DNA of 64,000 bases from Megascapheus bottae (lineage: Eukaryota; Chordata; Mammalia; Rodentia; Geomyidae). Position 1 is the first letter of the stretch, and every line of letters begins with the position of its first letter. This document shows positions 44,301 through 49,083 of the stretch, piece after piece. The position numbers and the translations under genes are program-made. The stretch spans positions 35,424,501 through 35,488,500 of the forward strand of contig JANJXV010000013.1 in NCBI GenBank assembly GCA_024803745.1. Direction: 5' to 3'. The notes beneath the pieces were generated by a model. It had not been told where the DNA came from, searched no databases, and saw only the letters and a list, made by a program, of their open reading frames with translations.

Positions 44301-47208
44301 TTTTTTTCCTCCTATCCTTAGCATTAATAACCTTGTATTAGTAAGTGCTTGCAGATAAATAATAAGGAATTGGGAAGTGGTGTTGTGGCTCAAAGTGGTA
44401 GACCATTAGCCTTGAGCTGATCAGCTCAAAGACAGCACTTAGGCCCAGAGTTCAAGCCCCACTACTGACCAAAAAAACAAAAAAAAACTCCTTCTGATCA
44501 GGTAGTTGGGAGTTTGGCCTAGTGATAGAGTGCTTGCCTAGCGATGCATGAAAATCTGGGTTCGATTCCTAGGTACCCCATACATAGAAAAGGCCAGAAG
44601 GGCTACTGTGGCTCAAGTGGTAGAGTGCATTTTATTTACTTTTGGTTAGTCGCAGGACTTGAACTCTGGGCAGGCACTGTCCCTGAGTTCTTTAGCTCAA
44701 AGCTACCACCCTACTCCTTGAGCCACCTCAATCCTCAGATCTCAGCCTCCTGAGTAACTAGGATTACAGGGGTGACCCACCTGGCTAGTTTTTTAATTTT
44801 TAATTGGCAAATAAAATTATACTAGTCAATCATGTATAGCCTGTTTTTGAAATATGTACAAATAGTGAAATAGCTAACTTACTCATGACCTGTTTGTAGC
44901 TTTGTTGTTGGATACATGTGCATATAGGAGATTATATGAACACTTTACAGGATTCAATATTGTCTTCCTATCTGGAAAATGACTAAACTAGTATGTGTTC
45001 ACCTTCACATGTAGTATAAATTTTTATAGACTTTGGAAAGTCTGTCAGCATAATAACTCCACATCAGCAATAAATTTTAGAACTTGTGTACATATATCCT
45101 CAGCCTCCTTTGGGCATGTGATACCACTCCTAATCACTTCACCTTAATAAAATCTAGCTTTTACCTATGTAAGTTTTAAAAGACTATTTTATAGAAACAC
45201 ATTCAAAAATGTCTAAATGTATGGTATAGCTGACCTTGGTAGTGCCACTTACTTTGGGCAGAATTTGAGACCGGCAGACAAGAAATGGAACCTTCTCTCA
45301 GAAAGAAAAAAGAAACAGCTGGGTGCTGATGGCTCACGCCTGTAAACCTCACTACCTAGAAAGCTGAGATCTGAGGGTTGAGATTTGAAGCCAATCCAAG
45401 CAGGAAAATCTGTGAGACACTTTTATCTTCAGTTAGCCACACTAAAAGCCAGAAGTGCCACTGTGGCTCAAAGTGGTAGAACATTAGCTTTGATGACAAA
45501 AGCTCAAAGATAGCATGCAAGCCTAGAGCTGAAGCCTTAATACAAAAATAAAACAAACAAAATATATACTTTTTAATATATATATATTTAAACTCTTAGT
45601 AAACTTTTGTGCTTATTGATATATCCTGATACCTAACGCTGTAAATCATTTTTGTGATTGATGAGTCTTTTGACCAGAAATTTTCCTAAGGTATATTTTT
45701 AGATATCCCGTGAAAAATATCTATAAACATTTTTTTTCTTTTTATAGGAGTTTGCTGTTGATCCAGAGAAAATACAGTTATATTCTTTATATCATTCACT
45801 CCATCATTATAAATATCATGTGTATCTGATATGTAAGAATGAGGTAATTTCTTTTCATTTACTTAAAAAAAGAATGCCTTTTTTTCCTTTAATATTGAAG
45901 ATGCTCTAGCAATTTTGCTTTAGAAAGAATTCTGAAATGTGTGTATTTTGCCATATTCTTCGGTAAGTGCTACATTATTTTGTTTTGTTTTGTTTTTTGC
46001 CAGTCCTGGGGCTTGAACTCAGGGCCTGAGCACTGTTCTTGGGCTTTCTCAAGGGTAGAGCTCTACCACTTGAGCTACAGTACCACTACCGGCTTTTTGT
46101 ATGTATGTGGTACCGAGGAATCGAACCTGGGTATTTTGTGCCTGCTAGGCAAGCATTCTACCACTAAGCCAAACTCCCGGCTATTTTGCATTTCTGAACA
46201 GTGTTTTGGCTCAGATTTTTCAGCCTTACTACCTCGAGCTCAAACTAGTGATATTCTATTTCTAGAACTTGATTTACAGTACCATAATAAATGGCACTAT
46301 GTTGCATTTTTTCCCCCAGGGGTTTGACCTCTTGCTGTCTTTACTAGAAATGGCCTCATCTTACTTATTTGTAGAAAAATGGGGTTTTATAGTTTAAGAT
46401 ATATGTCTTTGCCAGTCTTGGGGCTTGAACTCAGGGACCTGGGCACTAACTGTCCTTGGATACTTTTTGCTCAAGGCTAGCACTCTACCACTTGAGCCAC
46501 CACACTACTTCCAACCTTTTCTAATTATGTGGCACTGAGGAATTGGACCCAGGTTTTTATGCATGTTAGGCAAGCACTCTACAGTAGGCCAAACTCCCAG
46601 CCCTGTCAGTTGTTAATTATGACAGGGGTATTAATTTCATTATTATTGGTTAATGTTAACCCAAACTATTTGTGATGTATATTAAACAACAGTTGGATTT
46701 TCATCAATGTAATCTCTAGCAAAGGAGAAGCAAAGATGTTAATGCAAACTCTCAATTTTTACTCTGCTTTGAGATGCAGAATTGATATCAGTAGTCATTT
46801 GGTTTTAACACAATTGGAAGAAATTAAGGAAGTTTGAGTCATTGCTAAAGCCTTCTGTGCTATCAAAGATCCAATAATAATGGGAACAGACTTGTTAAAT
46901 TTATCTGAACTAATCATTCTTTATGGGTAGGAATATGGAAAGGGGAAAAATTATACATATAGGTGATTTAATAAATCCTTACATTAAGACATAGAAGAGT
47001 AAAGGGTTTTGTGAAAGGCTAAACATAAAGTGGCATATATAAGTAACGTCAATTTTCTTTATTTTAGATTTCTTCTGTGCAGAAAAGAAATGAAGATTTA
47101 GGGCAGGAGGAAATTGTTCAACTTTGTATGAAAAATGCAAAATGGGTGGAGGACCTATTTGAAAAATTTGGAGAACTTCTAAATCATGTACAACAGAAAT
47201 GTTCCTAA
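8175..47208 (+). CDS. QSER1: QSER1 (glutamine and serine rich protein 1), 12 coding exons, 5' end outside window
   Basis: Recognised from the Q/S-rich giant exon and the conserved C-terminal part shared with the paralogue PRR12. Known of the family: a nuclear chromatin protein reported to protect DNA methylation valleys from de novo methylation together with TET1. Joined CDS: 8175-8284, 9086-9247, 12020-15694, 32370-32689, 34869-34985, 35732-35865, 36699-36919, 39940-40077, 42584-42681, 43996-44148, 45748-45843, 47068-47208. Every intron starts GT and ends AG and all phases agree. Numbering from the ATG at 9151 gives 1729 residues: low-complexity Q/S/Y-rich region to about 1100; conserved [15 protein letters not shown] block at about 1141; acidic segment with a VKIE sumoylation-type motif (K1356); basic [10 protein letters not shown] nuclear-localisation-like motif at about 1490; C-terminal DUF4211-type region in exons 9-11; stop at 47206-47208. 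Exon 1 is not in the window. An earlier start is possible because exon 2 is open in the same frame. Confidence 0.95.
8611..8847 (-). mobile_element. B1-Geo-type SINE
   Basis: Inverted; a subtype reading ttctagaggtaaattgaaga in the linker rather than tctggtggttaattgg. Confidence 0.85.
8917..9037 (-). mobile_element. Retroposon 3'-end family copy, just before QSER1 exon 3
   Basis: catatatttttattgtaatt to tccccatttccctcaccc; nearly identical to 20722-20851 and 36519-36640. It ends about 48 nt before the exon 3 acceptor. A sense copy with a poly(A) tail is at 38223-38366. Confidence 0.8.
9086..9247 (+). CDS. QSER1: QSER1 coding exon 3, with candidate start codons
   Basis: Follows a pyrimidine-rich tcttccactctag acceptor and ends at cagacag|gtgatt. 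It encodes [20 protein letters not shown] and then [20 protein letters not shown]. In-frame ATGs lie at 9112 and 9151. The 9151 codon has G at -3 and gives a protein of 1729 residues, close to the human length I recall. The residues before it read as conserved protein, so it may be an internal Met. The donor's second half (gtgatt) is weaker than the other donors of the gene. Confidence 0.93.
9436..9547 (-). mobile_element. B1 monomer, old
   Basis: cataggctggcttcaaactt, then tgatgggatttcaggcat: a diverged inverted B1 without the Geo tail. Confidence 0.65.
9633..9837 (+). mobile_element. IDL-Geo-type SINE, young
   Basis: Full copy with a long A tail. 13-bp target duplication ATCCTTACATTTA at 9620-9632 and 9838-9850. 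Confidence 0.92.
9912..10142 (-). mobile_element. B1-Geo-type SINE
   Basis: Inverted, moderately diverged; gagtcggtaggcttacaggt in the head. Confidence 0.8.
10504..10548 (+). repeat. (CT)n microsatellite
   Basis: About 22 uninterrupted CT units in QSER1 intron 3; a polypyrimidine tract. Confidence 0.95.
10572..10762 (+). mobile_element. IDL-Geo-type SINE
   Basis: Full copy, head gggccaggagcatggcctta. The nearest + oriented copy upstream of exon 4. Confidence 0.88.
10842..11190 (+). mobile_element. Array of old B1-like monomers
   Basis: Three diverged units: from about 10848 (agtggatcattcgtgcaatc), 10960 (cggtacagatgcctgtcatc) and 11068 (ctaggtgtcgtggcacacct). None has the Geo tail. Confidence 0.6.
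11259..11470 (-). mobile_element. IDL-Geo-type SINE, young, upstream of exon 4
   Basis: Inverted full copy with a >20-T leader. Target duplication CCTGAGTAACTTTTT at 11247-11261 and 11470-11484. Confidence 0.92.
11633..11860 (-). mobile_element. B1-Geo-type SINE
   Basis: Well preserved inverted copy ending gagccaccctgcccagct, about 160 nt before exon 4. Confidence 0.87.
12020..15694 (+). CDS. QSER1: QSER1 giant exon 4 (3675 nt), Q/S/Y-rich region
   Basis: Acceptor ttctctttatag|gcatgcat; donor aaaacag|gtaaagt. It encodes about 1225 residues, roughly 70% of the protein. The first two thirds are low complexity: Gln, Ser and Tyr with recurring SYSS/SYAS motifs at about 13080-13360. Ordered-looking blocks appear near the 3' end: an acidic/Ser stretch, a KKKGKGKG basic patch, [18 protein letters not shown] leading into the [12 protein letters not shown] block, and the [10 protein letters not shown] basic stretch. 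The frame runs 28 codons past the donor to a TAA at 15778-15780, giving a hydrophobic tail if the intron is retained. No frameshift or stop was seen in the exon. Confidence 0.97.
16078..16336 (-). mobile_element. B1-Geo-type SINE with duplicated tail
   Basis: Inverted; carries a second cctgggtgttgtccctgagc block, so the tail module is partly duplicated as in 17112-17405 and 63238-63515. These three look like one subfamily. Confidence 0.83.
16481..16875 (-). mobile_element. Two tandem inverted IDL-Geo-type SINEs
   Basis: Copies 16481-16673 and 16674-16875 abut, the second likely inserted at the A tail of the first. Confidence 0.9.
17112..17405 (-). mobile_element. B1-Geo-type SINE with duplicated tail
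   Basis: Inside the L1 fragment. Two gctcaaggctgc/acc blocks before a ttctagaagttaattggaga linker. Confidence 0.87.
17548..17735 (-). mobile_element. IDL-Geo-type SINE, head shortened
   Basis: Inverted; a deletion removes the ctaccactaggccaaac part of the head. Confidence 0.82.
17949..18148 (-). mobile_element. IDL-Geo-type SINE
   Basis: Inverted full copy within the L1 fragment, with a tttgttttgttt leader. Confidence 0.87.
18444..18641 (+). mobile_element. IDL-Geo-type SINE
   Basis: gggccaggagcttggcccag head; somewhat diverged tail. Confidence 0.83.
18775..19057 (+). mobile_element. LINE-1 3' end (L1M type)
   Basis: tttgatcattacacattgga, gtataccccataaatgtgta and an AATAAAAAAT end match the mammalian L1M 3' UTR terminus as I know it. 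Confidence 0.75.
19080..19322 (-). mobile_element. B1-Geo-type SINE
   Basis: Inverted, at the A tail of the preceding L1 3' end. Confidence 0.86.
19330..19740 (-). mobile_element. Old LINE-1 fragment with a diverged SINE
   Basis: tgtagaccatgatgtcctct is an antisense L1 ORF2 phrase. About 19490-19600 has an old B1-Geo-like piece (ctacttgagctatgct; ttgctggttatttt). Confidence 0.55.
19770..19874 (-). mobile_element. B1 monomer
   Basis: gctgtgtacccaggctagcc and cctgggcactgggattcc: an inverted B1 without the Geo tail. Confidence 0.75.
19958..20180 (-). mobile_element. B1-Geo-type SINE
   Basis: Inverted; ctgagtagctaggattacaa head end. Confidence 0.8.
20330..20712. mobile_element. Mosaic of SINE pieces in both orientations
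   Basis: - strand Geo fragment at 20330-20385, + strand B1-Geo copy at 20390-20605 (missing part of the head), - strand B1 head at 20608-20712. The adjoining inverted pieces could form a hairpin in RNA. Confidence 0.7.
20722..21003 (-). mobile_element. Two copies of the retroposon 3'-end family
   Basis: 20722-20851 matches 8917-9037 closely. 20868-21003 is a related subtype (gttacagttaacattcatca). Both end in C-rich cccatcccc sequence. Confidence 0.75.
21112..21537 (-). mobile_element. IDL-Geo-type then B1-Geo-type SINE
   Basis: Inverted IDL-Geo copy 21112-21283 (head damaged) followed by inverted B1-Geo copy 21289-21537 with a T13 leader. Confidence 0.83.
22403..22502 (-). mobile_element. 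B1-Geo SINE fragment
   Basis: Linker tgatggttaactggagataa and a shortened B1 head only. Confidence 0.65.
22545..22622 (-). mobile_element. ID-like monomer, old
   Basis: ggtatcaagccaaggacctt and catgttaagcaaatgcacca: a tRNA-like head without the Geo module. Confidence 0.6.
22700..22801 (-). mobile_element. Geo tail fragment ending in a GT repeat
   Basis: tagtcatgggacttgaactc to catagtgccacttc, then directly (GT)n: the head has been lost at the microsatellite. Confidence 0.75.
22802..22850 (+). repeat. (GT)n/(GC)n alternating tract
   Basis: Uninterrupted purine-pyrimidine alternation, GT units then GCGTGCGCGCGC. Prone to left-handed Z-DNA. Confidence 0.92.
23223..23424 (+). mobile_element. 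IDL-Geo-type SINE, young
   Basis: Full copy, A tail. Target duplication AAAGAAATTAAATG at 23209-23222 and 23425-23438. Confidence 0.92.
23456..23655 (-). mobile_element. IDL-Geo-type SINE
   Basis: Inverted, 30 nt after the + copy, giving a near head-to-head inverted pair able to fold in RNA. Confidence 0.9.
24250..24510 (-). mobile_element. Old LINE-1 ORF2 fragment
   Basis: tctgttgattcctgagaaag, ctcatatgattaggtacata and cccttttctcac-like phrases follow the order of antisense L1 ORF2. Confidence 0.65.
25085..25160 (-). mobile_element. ID-like monomer, old
   Basis: ttgctaggtgggtactttac and atctgagccacactctta; diverged tRNA-like unit. Confidence 0.5.
25281..25472 (-). mobile_element. IDL-Geo-type SINE
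   Basis: Inverted full copy ending caaactcccaattggg. Confidence 0.87.
25515..25835 (-). mobile_element. Old B1-Geo-related pieces
   Basis: 25515-25598 (aagtagctgggattacagaa) and 25640-25835 (cactctaccacttgacctac; ttgctagttacttgaaaata). Same diverged subtype as 33421-33836. Confidence 0.55.
26036..26271 (-). mobile_element. B1-Geo-type SINE
   Basis: Well preserved inverted copy; gagctcttctgctcaaggct and gagccaccatgcccagtt. Confidence 0.88.
26287..26486 (-). mobile_element. IDL-Geo-type SINE
   Basis: Inverted full copy with a T19 leader. Confidence 0.9.
26513..26706 (+). mobile_element. IDL-Geo-type SINE
   Basis: Head cagaggttgagaatgtaact; inverted relative to the copy 27 nt upstream. Confidence 0.85.
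26709..27038 (-). mobile_element. B1 head fragment then B1-Geo-type SINE
   Basis: 26709-26796 keeps only the B1 head; 26820-27038 is a full inverted copy. Confidence 0.78.
27047..27463 (-). mobile_element. IDL-Geo SINE with a second IDL-Geo SINE inserted in it
   Basis: Outer element 27047-27160 resumes at about 27366 (ccagctttttttttctgtat). Inner full copy 27172-27362. The cagcttttttt on both sides is the target duplication, in the A-rich junction between the two modules. Confidence 0.88.
27565..27588 (+). repeat. G-run (G-quadruplex candidate)
   Basis: GGGG T G10 C G7: four or more G runs within 24 nt, directly upstream of a SINE cluster. Confidence 0.85.
27636..28018 (+). mobile_element. 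Two tandem IDL-Geo-type SINEs
   Basis: 27636-27829 (A14 tail) and 27838-28018 (shorter, older, with a CCCCCCC in the tail end). Confidence 0.85.
28240..28812 (+). mobile_element. B1-Geo SINE interrupted by two inverted IDL-Geo SINEs
   Basis: Host element 28240-28290 (head end, tgtgagactct) resumes at 28690 (actcttatctccaattaatt) and runs to 28812. Between them are two full inverted IDL-Geo copies, 28291-28482 and 28483-28681. Confidence 0.85.
28889..29131 (-). mobile_element. B1-Geo-type SINE
   Basis: Inverted, with a GT/G8 leader; gcgtgagccactgtgcccag end. Confidence 0.86.
29640..30010 (-). mobile_element. Old LINE-1 (L1M-type) fragment
   Basis: attacaattcacgtcataaa, ccctagtgggcatgaagttg and gattagccttttatcttt follow the order of a common antisense L1M segment. 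Confidence 0.6.
30060..30165 (-). mobile_element. B1 monomer
   Basis: acaaggtcttgctatgtagc, ccaggctggcttcagact: inverted B1, no Geo tail. Confidence 0.75.
30402..30896 (+). mobile_element. Two tandem B1-Geo-type SINEs
   Basis: 30402-30632 with a (CA)n tail at about 30638-30660, then 30664-30896. Both full length. Confidence 0.88.
30908..31147 (+). mobile_element. IDL-Geo-type SINE with internal duplication
   Basis: The junction between modules is repeated: ccttgataccacatacacag at 30972 and again as ccttggtaccatatgcat at 31016, followed by A-rich spacers. It looks like a head unit that acquired a second partial head. Confidence 0.83.
31430..32060 (-). mobile_element. Old LINE-1 ORF2 fragment
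   Basis: tttgatagttttcacagtgt, tattgagtat-like attaagtatgatgttaactg, and gtagcttgtatctttctagg follow antisense L1 ORF2. The open frames here are not coding. Confidence 0.6.
32186..32313 (-). mobile_element. Truncated B1-Geo SINE just before QSER1 exon 5
   Basis: Geo tail and linker only (tgttcatgggacttgaattc to taattggagatagag). Ends 56 nt before the acceptor. Confidence 0.8.
32370..32689 (+). CDS. QSER1: QSER1 coding exon 5
   Basis: Acceptor ttctaatttcag|atgcc completes the split Asp codon from exon 4. Donor ttcaag|gtaatg ends on a whole codon. It starts with a Thr/Ser run ([16 protein letters not shown]), then PSDQFAKGQ and the acidic [15 protein letters not shown], then [21 protein letters not shown] fits the psi-K-x-E sumoylation consensus (inference). 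A truncated SINE ends about 56 nt before the acceptor. Confidence 0.95.
32780..32870 (+). repeat. (TG)n followed by (CTGT)n microsatellite
   Basis: About 25 TG units then about ten CTGT units with one TTTG variant, 90 nt after exon 5. Confidence 0.95.
32886..33092 (-). mobile_element. B1-Geo-type SINE between two microsatellites
   Basis: Inverted; linker gaggataattggagataaaa. Its 3' edge (gattacaggtgtgcac) has expanded into the adjoining GT tract. Confidence 0.85.
33093..33156 (+). repeat. 64-nt perfect purine-pyrimidine alternation (Z-DNA-prone)
   Basis: From GTGTGCACGTGT through (GC)n and CACGCGCGTGCGCGCATGTG with no break in alternation. CG-rich core at 33120-33144. Confidence 0.93.
33228..33385 (-). 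mobile_element. B1-related SINE, old
   Basis: tgtatcccaggctgttttta, then ctgccttagcctcccaaatg and gattacaggcatgtactacc. Larger than a B1 monomer because of an internal insertion. Confidence 0.65.
33421..33836 (-). mobile_element. Old B1-Geo-related SINE hosting a young IDL-Geo SINE
   Basis: Host 33421-33549 and 33749-33836; insert 33550-33748, full, inverted. Target duplication cagtgttatagattttct (33532-33549) / cagtgttacagattttct (33749-33766), 17 of 18 identical. Confidence 0.9.
34020..34290 (+). mobile_element. Old B1-like and ID-like monomers
   Basis: gggctgggcagtgctcaagc and gaagccagcccagtcc (B1-like), then ggcagagtagctccggtggt through gcatgaagccctgcgttt (ID-like head). No Geo tail. 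Confidence 0.6.
34360..34760 (-). mobile_element. Retroposon 3'-end family copy
   Basis: tggacaatgtaacctcttca through gtgatcagatgcacataggc matches 23657-23965 over about 300 nt, with a long A run (34609-34630) where the other copy has AAAC-rich sequence. Confidence 0.65.
34869..34985 (+). CDS. QSER1: QSER1 coding exon 6
   Basis: Whole-codon exon (39 codons) between tttactatag and gtaagt. It encodes [20 protein letters not shown], then [19 protein letters not shown], a highly charged conserved part of the C-terminal region. The donor matches the GTAAGT consensus exactly. Confidence 0.95.
35025..35638. mobile_element. Two ID-like monomers flanking a microsatellite
   Basis: - strand at 35025-35075 (gaactgagggccttttactc) and + strand at 35550-35638 (catagctcagtcgtggagca ... 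ggttcccagcac). Neither has a Geo module. Confidence 0.6.
35300..35379 (+). repeat. (TG)n(GA)n(GGGA)n compound microsatellite
   Basis: TG x7, GA about x24, then GGGA x4; the GA/GGGA part is pure purine. About 350 nt before QSER1 exon 7. Confidence 0.95.
35732..35865 (+). CDS. QSER1: QSER1 coding exon 7
   Basis: Acceptor atttctttccttag; donor actatcag|gtattt, phase 2. It encodes [19 protein letters not shown] then [20 protein letters not shown]. It is basic and aromatic rich, with the Arg codon completed by exon 8. A (TG)(GA)n microsatellite ends about 350 nt upstream and an inverted IDL-Geo SINE starts about 25 nt downstream. Confidence 0.95.
35888..36093 (-). mobile_element. IDL-Geo-type SINE just after QSER1 exon 7
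   Basis: Inverted full copy with a T18 leader that starts about 25 nt past the donor. Short flank match caacttt on both sides. Confidence 0.9.
36095..36345 (-). mobile_element. Retroposon 3'-end family copy (C-rich variant)
   Basis: ggtacagttcaggtaatgag, tctcttttggacactctgct, then a CCCACCCC-rich stretch; related to 43018-43162 and 34360-34760. Confidence 0.55.
36519..36640 (-). mobile_element. Retroposon 3'-end family copy near exon 8
   Basis: attttattgtaatttgtaga to ccccatttcccttcttcc. Close to 8917-9037, and likewise ends about 60 nt before an exon acceptor. Confidence 0.78.
36699..36919 (+). CDS. QSER1: QSER1 coding exon 8, nuclear-localisation-like segment
   Basis: Acceptor taacattgcag|a; donor taken as gatgatgggg|gtgagt, giving phase 1 to match exon 9. 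It encodes a Lys/Thr/Ser linker, then [20 protein letters not shown] and an [20 protein letters not shown] acidic/Ser run. [10 protein letters not shown] is a classic basic NLS-like motif and IKAE a second sumoylation-type motif. The G5 run leaves the exact junction within two bases uncertain, but only this choice keeps frame with a GT donor and a good match to gtgagt. Confidence 0.92.
37350..37536 (-). mobile_element. IDL-Geo-type SINE
   Basis: Inverted, with a small deletion in the head (cttcatgcatgtactctacc). Confidence 0.86.
37634..38208 (+). mobile_element. Three IDL-Geo-type SINEs in series at one target site
   Basis: Copies 37634-37819, 37830-38012 and 38021-38208. The starting points share ttgttgaaggggg (37622), ttgttgaaggggg (37820) and attgaaggg (38014), and ggttgaaaag follows the last. 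Confidence 0.87.
38223..38366 (+). mobile_element. Retroposon 3' end in sense orientation with poly(A)
   Basis: aaaatggggacaaaaacatg to tctatacattacaataaaaa and an A17 tail. It is the reverse complement type of 8917-9037 and shows that the family ends in AATAAA and poly(A). Confidence 0.75.
38367..38793 (+). mobile_element. B1-Geo-type then IDL-Geo-type SINE
   Basis: 38367-38590 directly follows the poly(A) of the preceding retroposon; 38601-38793 is a full IDL-Geo copy. Confidence 0.86.
38871..39099 (-). mobile_element. B1-Geo-type SINE
   Basis: Inverted, diverged; G8 stretch at about 38990. Confidence 0.8.
39340..39433 (-). mobile_element. B1 monomer, old
   Basis: gagacaaggtcttataccta and ctatgaatgctagaattcc; inverted and diverged. 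Confidence 0.6.
39702..39724 (+). repeat. (ACC)n microsatellite
   Basis: Seven to eight ACC units, about 215 nt before QSER1 exon 9. Confidence 0.9.
39940..40077 (+). CDS. QSER1: QSER1 coding exon 9, start of the conserved C-terminal domain
   Basis: Acceptor tctccatcctag|actttgat; donor agcaatg|gtacag. It encodes [20 protein letters not shown], then [20 protein letters not shown]. Family knowledge: this region of QSER1 and PRR12 falls in the DUF4211 domain. It reads as helical and strongly conserved. Phase 1 at the 3' end is completed by AT from exon 10 to give Asp. Confidence 0.95.
40535..40868 (+). mobile_element. IDL-Geo-type SINE, then a Geo tail fragment
   Basis: 40535-40730 full. 40765-40868 is a headless B1-Geo tail (ggaagtagtactgtggctca ... 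ccccacatctgacc) followed by (GAGAG)n. Confidence 0.83.
40868..40922 (+). repeat. (GAGAG)n/(GGGGA)n purine microsatellite
   Basis: 55 nt of pure purine pentamer units. Confidence 0.92.
41032..41584 (-). mobile_element. Two inverted IDL-Geo-type SINEs
   Basis: 41032-41232, where an extra ID-like unit precedes the tail, and 41395-41584 with a G9 run at its start. Confidence 0.8.
41615..41945 (-). mobile_element. ID-like monomer and IDL-Geo-type SINE
   Basis: 41615-41722 (ttgctaggcagacattctta), then a full inverted copy 41746-41945. Confidence 0.8.
42584..42681 (+). CDS. QSER1: QSER1 coding exon 10
   Basis: Acceptor gttatttcag|atgagc; donor tttaag|gtattt. It encodes [20 protein letters not shown], then [13 protein letters not shown], a continuation of the DUF4211-type helical region. 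An inverted B1-Geo SINE begins about 100 nt past the donor. Confidence 0.95.
42780..43015 (-). mobile_element. B1-Geo-type SINE after QSER1 exon 10
   Basis: Inverted full copy; agttaattggagttaagagt linker. Confidence 0.87.
43018..43338 (-). mobile_element. Retroposon 3'-end copy, then B1-Geo SINE fragment
   Basis: 43018-43162 (gggtttacagttacatatgt; ttgttggacattgttacccc) and 43168-43338, an inverted B1-Geo copy lacking the outer tail. Confidence 0.7.
43407..43600 (+). mobile_element. IDL-Geo-type SINE
   Basis: Full copy starting ggcctggagtttggcctagt. A second tail scrap (gagtttaagccccagaacc) is at about 43653-43671. Confidence 0.88.
43996..44148 (+). CDS. QSER1: QSER1 coding exon 11
   Basis: 51 whole codons between tattaaag and gtaagt. 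It encodes [20 protein letters not shown] then a Lys/Thr-rich basic linker ending [10 protein letters not shown]. The basic linker could contact nucleic acid, but nothing in the sequence proves it. Confidence 0.95.
44367..44790. mobile_element. Geo tail (+), broken IDL-Geo (+), B1-Geo fragment (-)
   Basis: 44367-44482 headless tail; 44505-44627 IDL-Geo cut inside the Geo module at ggtagagtgca; 44628-44790 inverted B1-Geo missing the linker. The clean switch at 44628 suggests recombination or an insertion with deletion. Confidence 0.75.
45317..45550 (+). mobile_element. B1-Geo-type SINE
   Basis: gctgggtgctgatggctcac head; about 200 nt before QSER1 exon 12. Confidence 0.85.
45748..45843 (+). 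CDS. QSER1: QSER1 coding exon 12
   Basis: Acceptor with a long T tract (tttttttctttttatag); donor aatgag|gtaatt. 32 whole codons: [20 protein letters not shown] then [12 protein letters not shown]. Rich in Tyr and His and conserved in the family. Confidence 0.95.
45980..46185 (-). mobile_element. IDL-Geo-type SINE in intron 12
   Basis: Inverted full copy with a (TTTTG)n leader. Confidence 0.9.
46407..46604 (-). mobile_element. IDL-Geo-type SINE in intron 12
   Basis: Inverted, with a small duplication (cactaactgtccttgg) in the tail. Confidence 0.88.
47068..47208 (+). CDS. QSER1: QSER1 last coding exon 13
   Basis: Acceptor tctttattttag|atttct. It encodes [20 protein letters not shown], then [20 protein letters not shown] and a VQQKCS end before TAA at 47206-47208. 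The charged heptad-like C-terminus may be a short coiled coil (inference). The 3' UTR follows in the same exon. Confidence 0.96.
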   Translation: MSSVQKRNEDLGQEEIVQLCMKNAKWVEDLFEKFGELLNHVQQKCS

Positions 47209-48661
47209 CAGTTTCACATACGCCCCACCATTTTTATAGCACTAATGAAATGGCGGAGGGGGACATCACAGCTTCGACAGGGGACCTTCCACCGGGACTT
47301 CTGCTAAAGACAGGGGTGCTGCCGCAGATGTCAGTCCTTAGACATAACCTTAATCCCACCACATTTTTATCCTAATGAGTGATTTTTATTTTGCAGACCA
47401 TTGGGTACCTGAGTTTTATTTTCAGAGATTTTTTTTTAACAAATGAAGCATGCACTAAATATAATTTTTATTGCTAGAAAGATAACACTTAATTTGATTT
47501 TTTTAGCCTCCTGACTAATTAAAGGTCAGAAGGAGAGATGGCAGAATCACCTCTACTTGGTCCACAAAACGAAAGTGTTGTAAATTATGTAAACAAATCT
47601 GGTATGTTATGACATCTTGTGTGAGAATATCATCAATTTAAAATATAAAATTCTGAAACTGCATTCTGTTTTACAGACTCCTTTTAACATGTTCAGGAAA
47701 CTGGATGTGGAATTGGTGCAATTCTTAGACTGCTTTTTGTGTCAAATTATATTGTGATGAAAAACAGTGACATACTATTTTCCCTATCACAAAGAAAAGT
47801 ATTTTCATTTATACTGTGTTGTTTCCTTTGGAAGATTTTCAGTTGTACATTTTATTTTGCTGATAGTTGTATTTTTCACAAGGAAAATGCTGTGCTTATA
47901 ATTATGCCTCTATATCTATATTCATCCTTTTCAGTAAATCCTATTTAGTCATGTCAGATATCTATTGTGAATTCTCTCGAGGTAATCATTTTTTGATCAT
48001 GCAGATTTGTTCCAGTGTTATCCACAATGTGCACTCAGTGCTAGAATTAGTTTAGCTTTATAAATGGGGCTGTGTTAGACACTGTAGCAATTTTCCTAAT
48101 TCATTTCCATAAATTTCTTACTAAATTAGCACTTGATTAAACTGATTTGTCAAAGTAAAAAAATCTATTGTGATATAAGTTGAAATACAAAACTAGTAAT
48201 CAGATAATAAGCAGTGTTACAAACAGCTTCCCTGACTTAGAACTGGAAATGGAATTCTCCTTTTGGTGCCTTTTCAACCTTTATATATACACACTATCAT
48301 AGCTTTCTTAAGTTTAAATAGCTAGTGTTCCAAGTAGCTTAGCTGAGACAGTGAACGTACTGGTTCAACAAGACCTTATATTTCATTTGCATTTGCCAAA
48401 CAGGATGCCTTATTTGTTTGTGAAAAAGATTTAGTAGTGTCATTCTAAATTATCTCCTGTTTTAGAAGTCGAAGAAATTGTTAGTCATCATACTTTTGTT
48501 TGTTTTACCACCATTTAGTGCCTTAAGTCCTGTCAAGAAAACAGCGTTACTGTCCAGTGCCCAAATAAGACATGCTTATGTGGATATTTCTAGTGTCTTG
48601 ATATTGAGTTAGCAGGCCAACTGAAATTGGTAAATAATTGAAGTTAATATGCCACCTGGGG

Positions 48662-48667
48662 AATAAA
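48662..48667 (+). promoter_or_regulatory. QSER1: Candidate proximal poly(A) signal AATAAA for QSER1
   Basis: A canonical hexamer in unique sequence about 1.45 kb past the stop codon. No transcript evidence is available here. Other hexamers (ATTAAA near 48772 and 50655) compete. Confidence 0.4.
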
Positions 48668-48829
48668 AACATCGCAGCACAGGAGAAAATGAATATTGGA
48701 ATTAAGCTTACATATTTATTTCTGAAGGTTATTTTATTGAAAGCAATAATTCTTAATGCTTATTCCTGCCATTAAACAAAGTATTCAATAATGAAAGTTA
48801 TTCTTAATGGTTCAAATGTTCCGCTTTTT

Positions 48830-49083
48830 AAAGTTTTTTTTTTTTCTCTCTCTCTTTTGATGGGTCATGGGACTTGAACTTGGCCTGGGTGCTGTCCCTG
48901 AGCTCTTCAGCTCAAGGCTACCTCCTTAACCTCGAGCCAAGCCCCACTTTCTGTTTTCTAGAGGTTAATTGAAGATAAAGAGTCTCAGGTTCTTTTGTGC
49001 CCAGGCTGGCTTTGAACCTTGATCCTCAGATCTCAGCCTCCTGAACAGCTAGGATTACAGGTGTGAGTCACCACACCTGGCTG
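48830..49083 (-). mobile_element. B1-Geo-type SINE in the QSER1 3' UTR/flank
   Basis: Inverted full copy, the only repeat recognised between 47.2 and 50.8 kb. Flank match aaagttttttttttt on both sides (48829/49083) may be the target duplication. Confidence 0.9.
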